Assembly (NCBI RefSeq): GCF_021869535.1
Contig: NW_026262734.1
Location: 76,756,339-76,820,338, forward strand
DNA length: 64,000 bases
Direction: 5' to 3'
Origin: Mytilus californianus
Taxonomy: Eukaryota; Mollusca; Bivalvia; Mytilida; Mytilidae
This document shows, piece by piece, positions 53,483 through 64,000 of this stretch. The notes under the pieces were generated by a model. That model was not told the origin of the DNA, made no database searches, and saw only the letters and a program-made list of their open reading frames with translations. The position numbers were made by a program, and so were the translations under genes. Position 1 is the stretch's first letter. Each line of letters opens with the position of its first letter.

Positions 53483-56400
53483 TTTTGAAGTTCAATGGTC
53501 GTTCCCTAAGTATGCATAAAATACAGGCACATGCCATGAAACACCCTATTACAAACTATCACTGTTTATTGAAATAATGCACTATTACATCCCAATGGGG
53601 TTGATGGCTTACATGAAAACAAAATAACACATTACATTATACAGGTTATTTATTTCCACTCAGACCAGAGGTCAAAATATTTATTTTCTGCTCATTCACA
53701 AATTGATACAAAAACTGCCCTTTAACCCCACTCAGTATCAACTTTCACTCCCTCCAGTAATTTAACTTTTGTGATACAGATCACCTTTGTATAGGACTGA
53801 GACTAATATAACACATGTGTTATAGCAGCAGGGGCAGATTAAGGAGGTGCCCCCACCCCCCTTTTATGGAATTTTTTGTTTACTTTAATAGGAAATCACT
53901 GAAGCATTACGGGAGCGGGCCCCCCTTTTTCAGCCAGTATGCCCCTCCCTCCTTTTTGGAAATTCTAGATCCACCACTGAGTAGTCTCAGTATAGGATAA
54001 CATACAATAACAAACAAATAGAGCAGTCAAAATGAAGTCTAAATAGATCTTCTAGCAATATGAAAATATAATAGCATTAGATCTTTCTTACAAATTTATT
54101 TCAAATGTTTCCAAATCTGAGAAACATAAATTTAGAAAATCTCTTTATCTGAATCATGACAAATGAAAATTTAGATTTTAATACAGTTTTTAGTCTGTAC
54201 CTAAATAAAATTTACCAGATTAGACAGGAAAAAGAGACAAAAGTTAAAATAAACAAATGGAGTTATTCCTCTTTGTACCGGCTCTCTCCAATCATGTATA
54301 TATTTCCATATTTGTTCTTGATCATTTTTAATTATCAATAATCAGTATGTATGTTAAATTGCATGTGTTGTTTGTGCGGATATTATATGAACTTTGTGAT
54401 TTGTGTTGATTTATATCCTCTATATGGCCCCTTTAATTAGGAATAAAGACATTTGATTTGATTTGATTACAACCAAGGGTGGATCCAGAGTTCAAGGAAA
54501 TAGGGGTTAAAATTTCTGGTGAGCATAGCGATTTACTCAATACTTTAAAGAAGGTTTCACAAACAAAATTATATTTTTCAGGTTAAAAGGAGGGGGACAT
54601 CTCGGGACGAACACTTGATGAAATTCCGTATTAACTAAAAATATAAAAACTTTTAATATACGAAACAAATAAAACAAAGCAATCCTATATTTGTGTAGCT
54701 TCCTATTAAATAATTATCATGTTTAGTAATAATAAGATGTTACCTTTCAGCCTTCAATATTGATAGCATATTTTGCCAACACCACACTGAGGCACCACAA
54801 CGTCTTTTTTTGGAAACAGGAAGTGATATGGTCGGTAATTCAATACATATTTTCTATCGTATCGCACTCATTTCATTCATTAGCGGGACATTTAAAAAGT
54901 TGTAGGATGCAGTTTTACTTATCATTATTTTATTCCGTATACAGTAGACATCACACATACAATTAAAAAAAAACGCAAGTTAAGTTTTTCGAAGACTTTT
55001 AAAAAATGTAATATTACAAACAAAAAAAAACAGAAAAAAGGAACAGATAATACGAACAAATGATGCCTGGAACATGGTTCCCAAAGAAGGAAACAATAAT
55101 CATGTACAGTTGTAGAAGAAATAAACGAAAGGAAGACAAGAGGAAAAAATAAACATATTAAAATGAAAGTCTGAGGAAAGGCAGGTATACTTGATTGACC
55201 ATGATATAGAAAGTAACTAAAGCAATTTTTAATGATGCAAAAATAAGTACACAAAAAAAGATAAAGAAAGCACAAAGATTAGGAAAATATAACAAGAAGG
55301 CTATCATATATTAACCTATATTAGTACATATGAAAAGTAAATTCAAAATCAACTGAGTCTTATGGCTATTTGAAAATATGCATTACATCGGAGACCAACA
55401 CAAATACCAAGAGATAAATGTTAGTAATGTCCTTACTAAACATGCTAAAAGTGAAAGGGAACAAGACAAGTGACTGTAGATGGAGGCAAAAATATTAGAT
55501 AATATAATTATATAAAAAATATAATGATTAACGGCTCAATTGCAAATTGTTCTACCTAAATCGAACTGTTCTTTAACAAATGAAGCTATTCAATAAAATG
55601 TGTGAATTTATTATCAGAACCAGAGATAGTAAATCAAATGTTATTGGACTAACAGGAGCCAAGCCAAAGTCAAATATATACAGACAATCTCTTGATGAAT
55701 AATCAATACCATAAGTAGGAAATTATATTTGTTATGAGAAAAACTTAGGTACAAATGTCAGTCTGGCAGGGTTCATATGACCATGACCTAATTTTCATGT
55801 TCATTGGTCAATGTTAAGTTTTTCGTGGTTTTGTCAGTTCATTAGATCATATAAGTAATTGGACAATTACCGGTATATTTGGTTATAGAATGCTTGAAAG
55901 ATCTACATGTCTGTCTGGCAGGGTTCATATGACCTTGACCTCGTTTTTGTGGTTCGATCTATTCTCTGGTACTATAAACAATAGAACCAATATATTTGGT
56001 GTTTGGAATGATTATAAATTATACATGTCTGTCATGGTTCATCTGACCTTGACCTCATCAAGTATCATTGTCATTCATTGATAATAAAATTGAGAATGGA
56101 AATGGGGAATATGTCAAAGAGACAACAACCCGACCAAAGAGCAGACAACAGCCGAAGGCCACCAATGGGTCTTCAATGCAGCGAGAAAATCCCGCACCCG
56201 CAGGTGGTCCTCAGCTGGCCCAAACTAAAATTGTGTGCTAGTTCAGTGAAAATGGACGTCACACTAAACTCCAAAACATATAAATGAACTAGAATTAAAA
56301 AAACATACTAGACTAACAAAGGCCAGAGGCTCCTGACTTGGGACAGGCGCAAAAATGCGGCGGGGTTAAACATGTTTTTTGAGATCTCAACCCTCCCCCT

Positions 56401-56748
56401 ATACCTCTAGCCAATGTAGAATAAAGAAACACATAGCAATACGCACAGTAAAACCCAGTTAAAAAGAAGTCCGAGTCCGATGTCAGAAAAGGTAACAAAA
56501 GAAACTAAGCAAAATGACAATGATACATAAATGAACAAAGGGGACTACTAGCAGTTACTGACATGCCAGCTCCAGACCTCAATTAAACTGATTGAAAGAT
56601 TATGTCTTCATCATATGAAAATCAAGTACAATCCCTCCCGTTAGGGGTTTAGTATCATACCATCATAAAATATATGAGAAGAACATAACCCGTATCATGC
56701 CAACAACTGGTTTTAGAATAAATGTGTTTATTTCCCCCCACCCCCCCC
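53483..56748 (+). repeat. Array unit 2
   Basis: 3266 bases, carries the CAGCCAGTATG variant; practically identical to unit 3. Confidence 0.9.
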
Positions 56749-59700
56749 TTTTGAAGTTCAATGGTCGTTCCCTAAGTATGCATAAAATACAGGCACATGC
56801 CATGAAACACCCTATTACAAACTATCACTGTTTATTGAAATAATGCACTATTACATCCCAATGGGGTTGATGGCTTACATGAAAACAAAATAACACATTA
56901 CATTATACAGGTTATTTATTTCCACTCAGACCAGAGGTCAAAATATTTATTTTCTGCTCATTCACAAATTGATACAAAAACTGCCCTTTAACCCCACTCA
57001 GTATCAACTTTCACTCCCTCCAGTAATTTAACTTTTGTGATACAGATCACCTTTGTATAGGACTGAGACTAATATAACACATGTGTTATAGCAGCAGGGG
57101 CAGATTAAGGAGGTGCCCCCACCCCCCTTTTATGGAATTTTTTGTTTACTTTAATAGGAAATCACTGAAGCATTACGGGAGCGGGCCCCCCTTTTTCAGC
57201 CAGTATGCCCCTCCCTCCTTTTTGGAAATTCTAGATCCACCACTGAGTAGTCTCAGTATAGGATAACATACAATAACAAACAAATAGAGCAGTCAAAATG
57301 AAGTCTAAATAGATCTTCTAGCAATATGAAAATATAATAGCATTAGATCTTTCTTACAAATTTATTTCAAATGTTTCCAAATCTGAGAAACATAAATTTA
57401 GAAAATCTCTTTATCTGAATCATGACAAATGAAAATTTAGATTTTAATACAGTTTTTAGTCTGTACCTAAATAAAATTTACCAGATTAGACAGGAAAAAG
57501 AGACAAAAGTTAAAATAAACAAATGGAGTTATTCCTCTTTGTACCGGCTCTCTCCAATCATGTATATATTTCCATATTTGTTCTTGATCATTTTTAATTA
57601 TCAATAATCAGTATGTATGTTAAATTGCATGTGTTGTTTGTGCGGATATTATATGAACTTTGTGATTTGTGTTGATTTATATCCTCTATATGGCCCCTTT
57701 AATTAGGAATAAAGACATTTGATTTGATTTGATTACAACCAAGGGTGGATCCAGAGTTCAAGGAAATAGGGGTTAAAATTTCTGGTGAGCATAGCGATTT
57801 ACTCAATACTTTAAAGAAGGTTTCACAAACAAAATTATATTTTTCAGGTTAAAAGGAGGGGGACATCTCGGGACGAACACTTGATGAAATTCCGTATTAA
57901 CTAAAAATATAAAAACTTTTAATATACGAAACAAATAAAACAAAGCAATCCTATATTTGTGTAGCTTCCTATTAAATAATTATCATGTTTAGTAATAATA
58001 AGATGTTACCTTTCAGCCTTCAATATTGATAGCATATTTTGCCAACACCACACTGAGGCACCACAACGTCTTTTTTTGGAAACAGGAAGTGATATGGTCG
58101 GTAATTCAATACATATTTTCTATCGTATCGCACTCATTTCATTCATTAGCGGGACATTTAAAAAGTTGTAGGATGCAGTTTTACTTATCATTATTTTATT
58201 CCGTATACAGTAGACATCACACATACAATTAAAAAAAAACGCAAGTTAAGTTTTTCGAAGACTTTTAAAAAATGTAATATTACAAACAAAAAAAAACAGA
58301 AAAAAGGAACAGATAATACGAACAAATGATGCCTGGAACATGGTTCCCAAAGAAGGAAACAATAATCATGTACAGTTGTAGAAGAAATAAACGAAAGGAA
58401 GACAAGAGGAAAAAATAAACATATTAAAATGAAAGTCTGAGGAAAGGCAGGTATACTTGATTGACCATGATATAGAAAGTAACTAAAGCAATTTTTAATG
58501 ATGCAAAAATAAGTACACAAAAAAAGATAAAGAAAGCACAAAGATTAGGAAAATATAACAAGAAGGCTATCATATATTAACCTATATTAGTACATATGAA
58601 AAGTAAATTCAAAATCAACTGAGTCTTATGGCTATTTGAAAATATGCATTACATCGGAGACCAACACAAATACCAAGAGATAAATGTTAGTAATGTCCTT
58701 ACTAAACATGCTAAAAGTGAAAGGGAACAAGACAAGTGACTGTAGATGGAGGCAAAAATATTAGATAATATAATTATATAAAAAATATAATGATTAACGG
58801 CTCAATTGCAAATTGTTCTACCTAAATCGAACTGTTCTTTAACAAATGAAGCTATTCAATAAAATGTGTGAATTTATTATCAGAACCAGAGATAGTAAAT
58901 CAAATGTTATTGGACTAACAGGAGCCAAGCCAAAGTCAAATATATACAGACAATCTCTTGATGAATAATCAATACCATAAGTAGGAAATTATATTTGTTA
59001 TGAGAAAAACTTAGGTACAAATGTCAGTCTGGCAGGGTTCATATGACCATGACCTAATTTTCATGTTCATTGGTCAATGTTAAGTTTTTCGTGGTTTTGT
59101 CAGTTCATTAGATCATATAAGTAATTGGACAATTACCGGTATATTTGGTTATAGAATGCTTGAAAGATCTACATGTCTGTCTGGCAGGGTTCATATGACC
59201 TTGACCTCGTTTTTGTGGTTCGATCTATTCTCTGGTACTATAAACAATAGAACCAATATATTTGGTGTTTGGAATGATTATAAATTATACATGTCTGTCA
59301 TGGTTCATCTGACCTTGACCTCATCAAGTATCATTGTCATTCATTGATAATAAAATTGAGAATGGAAATGGGGAATATGTCAAAGAGACAACAACCCGAC
59401 CAAAGAGCAGACAACAGCCGAAGGCCACCAATGGGTCTTCAATGCAGCGAGAAAATCCCGCACCCGCAGGTGGTCCTCAGCTGGCCCAAACTAAAATTGT
59501 GTGCTAGTTCAGTGAAAATGGACGTCACACTAAACTCCAAAACATATAAATGAACTAGAATTAAAAAAACATACTAGACTAACAAAGGCCAGAGGCTCCT
59601 GACTTGGGACAGGCGCAAAAATGCGGCGGGGTTAAACATGTTTTTTGAGATCTCAACCCTCCCCCTATACCTCTAGCCAATGTAGAATAAAGAAACACAT

Positions 59701-60014
59701 AGCAATACGCACAGTAAAACCCAGTTAAAAAGAAGTCCGAGTCCGATGTCAGAAAAGGTAACAAAAGAAACTAAGCAAAATGACAATGATACATAAATGA
59801 ACAAAGGGGACTACTAGCAGTTACTGACATGCCAGCTCCAGACCTCAATTAAACTGATTGAAAGATTATGTCTTCATCATATGAAAATCAAGTACAATCC
59901 CTCCCGTTAGGGGTTTAGTATCATACCATCATAAAATATATGAGAAGAACATAACCCGTATCATGCCAACAACTGGTTTTAGAATAAATGTGTTTATTTC
60001 CCCCCACCCCCCCC
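56749..60014 (+). repeat. Array unit 3
   Basis: 3266 bases, practically identical to unit 2. Confidence 0.9.
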
Positions 60015-63000
60015 TTTTGAAGTTCAATGGTCGTTCCCTAAGTATGCATAAAATACAGGCACATGCCATGAAACACCCTATTACAAACTATCACTGTTTA
60101 TTGAAATAATGCACTATTACATCCCAATGGGGTTGATGGTTTACATGAAAACAAAATAACACATTACATTATACAGGTTATTTATTTCCACTCAGACCAG
60201 AGGTCAAAATATTTATTTTCTGCTCATTCACAAATTGATACAAAAACTGCCCTTTAACCCCACTCAGTATCAACTTTCACTCCCTCCAGTAATTTAACTT
60301 TTGTGATACAGATCACCTTTGTATAGGACTGAGACTAATATAACACATGTGTTATAGCAGCAGGGGCAGATTAAGGAGGTGCCCCCACCCCCCTTTTATG
60401 GATTTTTTTGTTTACTTTAATAGGAAATCACTGAAGCATTACGGGAGCGGGCCCCCCTTTTTCAGCCAGTATGCCCCTCCCTCCTTTTTGGAAATTCTAG
60501 ATCCACCACTGAGTAGTCTCAGTATAGGATAACATACAATAACAAACAAATAGAGCAGTCAAAATGAAGTCTAAATAGATCTTCTAGCAATATGAAAATA
60601 TAATAGCATTAGATCTTTCTTACAAATTTATTTCAAATGTTTCCAAATCTGAGAAACATAAATTTAGAAAATCTCTTTATCTGAATCATGACAAATGAAA
60701 ATTTAGATTTTAATACAGTTTTTAGTCTGTACCTAAATAAAATTTACCAGATTAGACAGGAAAAAGAGACAAAAGTTAAAATAAACAAATGGAGTTATTC
60801 CTCTTTGTACCGGCTCTCTCCAATCATGTATATATTTCCATATTTGTTCTTGATCATTTTTAATTATCAATAATCAGTATGTATGTTAAATTGCATGTGT
60901 TGTTTGTGCGGATATTATATGAACTTTGTGATTTGTGTTGATTTATATCCTCTATATGGCCCCTTTAATTAGGAATAAAGACATTTGATTTGATTTGATT
61001 ACAACCAAGGGTGGATCCAGAGTTCAAGGAAATAGGGGTTAAAATTTCTGGTGAGCATAGCGATTTACTCAATACTTTAAAGAAGGTTTCACAAACAAAA
61101 TTATATTTTTCAGGTTAAAAGGAGGGGGACATCTCGGGACGAACACTTGATGAAATTCCGTATTAACTAAAAATATAAAAACTTTTAATATACGAAACAA
61201 ATAAAACAAAGCAATCCTATATTTGTGTAGCTTCCTATTAAATAATTATCATGTTTAGTAATAATAAGATGTTACCTTTCAGCCTTCAATATTGATAGCA
61301 TATTTTGCCAACACCACACTGAGGCACCACAACGTCTTTTTTTGGAAACAGGAAGTGATATGGTCGGTAATTCAATACATATTTTCTATCGTATCGCACT
61401 CATTTCATTCATTAGCGGGACATTTAAAAAGTTGTAGGATGCAGTTTTACTTATCATTATTTTATTCCGTATACAGTAGACATCACACATACAATTAAAA
61501 AAAAACGCAAGTTAAGTTTTTCGAAGACTTTTAAAAAATGTAATATTACAAACAAAAAAAAAAACAGAAAAAAGGAACAGATAATACGAACAAATGATGC
61601 CTGGAACATGGTTCCCAAAGAAGGAAACAATAATCATGTACAGTTGTAGAAGAAATAAACGAAAGGAAGACAAGAGGAAAAAATAAACATATTAAAATGA
61701 AAGTCTGAGGAAAGGCAGGTATACTTGATTGACCATGATATAGAAAGTAACTAAAGCAATTTTTAATGATACAAAAATAAGTACACAAAAAAAGATAAAG
61801 AAAGCACAAAGATTAGGAAAATATAACAAGAAGGCTATCATATATTAACCTATATTAGTACATATGAAAAGTAAATTCAAAATCAACTGAGTCTTATGGC
61901 TATTTGAAAATATGCATTACATCGGAGACCAACACAAATACCAAGAGATAAATGTTAGTAATGTCCTTACTAAACATGCTAAAAGTGAAAGGGAACAAGA
62001 CAAGTGACTGTAGATGGAGGCAAAAATATTAGATAATATAATTATATAAAAAATATAATGATTAACGGCTCAATTGCAAATTGTTCTACCCAAATCCAAC
62101 TGTTCTTTAACAAATGAAGCTATTCAATAAAATGTGTGAATTTATTATCAGAACCAGAGATAGTAAATCAAATGTTATTGGACTAACAGGAGCCAAGCCA
62201 AAGTCAAATATATACAGACAATCTCTTGATGAATAATCAATACCATAAGTAGGAAATTATATTTGTTATGAGAAAAACTTAGGTACAAATGTCAGTCTGG
62301 CAGGGTTCATATGACCATGACCTAATATTCATGGTTCATTGGTCAATGTTAAGTTTTTCGTGGTTTTGTCAGTTCATTAGATCATATAAGTAATTGGACA
62401 ATTACCGGTATATTTGGTTATAGAATGCTTGAAAGATCTACATGTCTGTCTGGCAGGGTTCATATGACCTTGACCTCGTTTTTGTGGTTCGATCTATTCT
62501 CTGGTACTATAAACAATAGAACCAATATATTTGGTGTTTGGAATGATTATAAATTATACATGTCTGTCATGGTTCATCTGACCTTGACCTCATCAAGTAT
62601 CATTGTCATTCATTGATAATAAAATTGAGAATGGAAATGGGGAATATGTCAAAGAGACAACAACCCGACCAAAGAGCAGACAACAGCCGAAGGCCACCAA
62701 TGGGTCTTCAATGCAGCGAGAAAATCCCGCACCCGCAGGTGGTCCTCAGCTGGCCCAAACTAAAATTGTGTGCTAGTTCAGTGAAAATGGACGTCACACT
62801 AAACTCCAAAACATATAAATGAACTAGAATTAAAAAAACATACTAGACTAACAAAGGCCAGAGGCTCCTGACTTGGGACAGGCGCAAAAATGCGGTGAGG
62901 TTAAACATGTTTTTTGAGATCTCAACCCTCCCCCTATACCTCTAGCCAATGTAGAATAAAGAAACACATAGCAATACGCACAGTAAAACCCAGTTAAAAA

Positions 63001-63294
63001 GAAGTCCGAGTCCGATGTCAGAAAAGGTAACAAAAGAAACTAAGCAAAATGACAATGATACACAAATGAACAAAGGGGACTACTAGCAGTTACTGACATG
63101 CCAGCTCCAGACCTCAATTAAACTGATTGAAAGATTATGTCTTCATCATATGAAAATCAAGTACAATCCCTCCCGTTAGGGGTTTAGTATCATACCATCA
63201 TAAAATATATGAGAAGAACATAACCCGTATCATGCCAACAACTGGTTTTAGAATAAATGTGTTTATTTCCCCCCACCCCCCCCCCCCCCCCCCC
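60015..63294 (+). repeat. Array unit 4
   Basis: 3280 bases with an expanded C run at its end (about 63278-63294), a longer A run near 61553 that cuts a repeated ORF short, and a few private changes (GCGGTGAGG for GCGGCGGGG; CCCAAATCCAACTG for CCTAAATCGAACTG). Confidence 0.9.
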
Positions 63295-64000
63295 TTTTGA
63301 AGTTCAATGGTCGTTCCCTAAGTATGCATAAAATACAGGCACATGCCATGAAACACCCTATTACAAACTATCACTGTTTATTGAAATAATGCACTATTAC
63401 ATCCCAATGGGGTTGATGGCTTACATGAAAACAAAATAACACATTACATTATACAGGTTATTTATTTCCACTCAGACCAGAGGTCAAAATATTTATTTTC
63501 TGCTCATTCACAAATTGATACAAAAACTGCCCTTTAACCCCACTCAGTATCAACTTTCACTCCCTCCAGTAATTTAACTTTTGTGATACAGATCACCTTT
63601 GTATAGGACTGAGACTAATATAACACATGTGTTATAGCAGCAGGGGCAGATTAAGGGGGTGCCCCCCACCCCCCTTTTATGGATTTTTTTGTTTACTTTA
63701 ATAGGAAATCACTGAAGCATTACGGGAGCGGGCCCCCCTTTTTCAGCCAATATGCCCCTCCCTCCTTTTTGGAAATTCTAGATCCACCACTGAGTAGTCT
63801 CAGTATAGGATAACATACAATAACAAACAAATAGAGCAGTCAAAATGAAGTCTAAATAGATCTTCTAGCAATATGAAAATATAATAGCATTAGATCTTTC
63901 TTACAAATTTATTTCAAATGTTTCCAAATCTGAGAAACATAAATTTAGAAAATCTCTTTATCTGAATCATGACAAATGAAAATTTAGATTTTAATACAGT
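63295..64000 (+). repeat. Array unit 5, cut by the window end
   Basis: At diagnostic sites it has the unit-1 state (CAGCCAATATG) rather than that of units 2-4. Confidence 0.85.

Larger units (their letters stand above)
50203..64000 (+). repeat. Tandem array of ~3.27-kb units, four full and one partial
   Basis: The junction string CCCCTTTTGAAGTTCAATGG recurs with TTTTGAAG at 50215, 53483, 56749, 60015 and 63295, giving spacings of 3268, 3266, 3266 and 3280 bases. Length differences are mostly in the poly-C and poly-A runs. Units are nearly identical by eye, with few substitutions. Each includes TTTGATTTGATTTGATTAC, a TGACCTTGACCTC block (about +2450) and a GGCCACCAATGGGTCTTCAA block (about +2690). 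Recurrent 60- to 116-codon ORFs repeat with the unit and resemble nothing, so the array appears non-coding. It continues past the window end. Confidence 0.93.

Noticed and set aside
50889-63033. Recurrent ORFs of 60-116 codons in the 3.27-kb units
   Set aside because: They repeat because the DNA repeats; AT-rich, no domains, unequal between units by single indels.

Overview
This looks like nuclear DNA of a bivalve mollusc, most probably a mussel. An AT-rich background carries an intron-split animal histone methyltransferase gene, a RING-less TRIM-like gene of the kind expanded in bivalves, and many dispersed short repeats that I associate with mussel genomes (inference from memory, no search possible). 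Set into it is a clearly more GC-rich, gene-dense Maverick/Polinton (adintovirus-like) element. Layout: 1-3130 holds diverged tandem repeats. 3915-22075 (+) is a complete seven-exon KMT5A/PR-Set7 (SET8) gene, 310 codons, whose exons join in phase into an N-terminal disordered part, two PIP-box-like motifs and a C-terminal SET domain; its introns are full of MITEs, a 3.3-kb fold-back element and other repeats. 22076-27700 is 3' flank and repeats with no further gene recognised. 27956-41377 is a 13.4-kb Polinton with 51-bp identical terminal inverted repeats and a 6-bp target duplication (ATCCCC). The Polinton sits inside one arm of an older, larger element (about 27716-46800) whose roughly 800-bp inverted ends are built of about 125-bp tandem units. 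47566-49233 (-) is the TRIM-like gene. 50203 to the window end is an array of 3.27-kb near-identical tandem units (four full copies and part of a fifth) that starts exactly in the poly-C stretch of a MITE. Polinton gene logic: on the minus strand between 34660 and 28688 lie a packaging ATPase, a zinc-binding protein, a conserved Polinton protein (broken), a basic core-like protein, the major capsid protein, a 49-residue protein missed by length filters, a penton-like minor capsid protein, a glycine-rich core-like protein (broken) and a membrane protein. On the plus strand are a small protein at the left end (28144) and a parvovirus-type phospholipase A2 plus retrovirus-type integrase with chromodomain (34680-36094), joined only through a minus-one frame change at a run of A. 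On the minus strand at the right are a fibre-like coiled-coil protein, an adenain-type protease and protein-primed DNA polymerase B. The polymerase is broken by a frameshift in a C7 run and one TAG, so this copy is probably not autonomous unless the lesions are sequencing errors or are read through. Virion genes share a striking start signal, TATAAATAAATG, that packs a TATA-like string, a possible polyadenylation signal, the upstream stop codon and the start codon into 12 bases.
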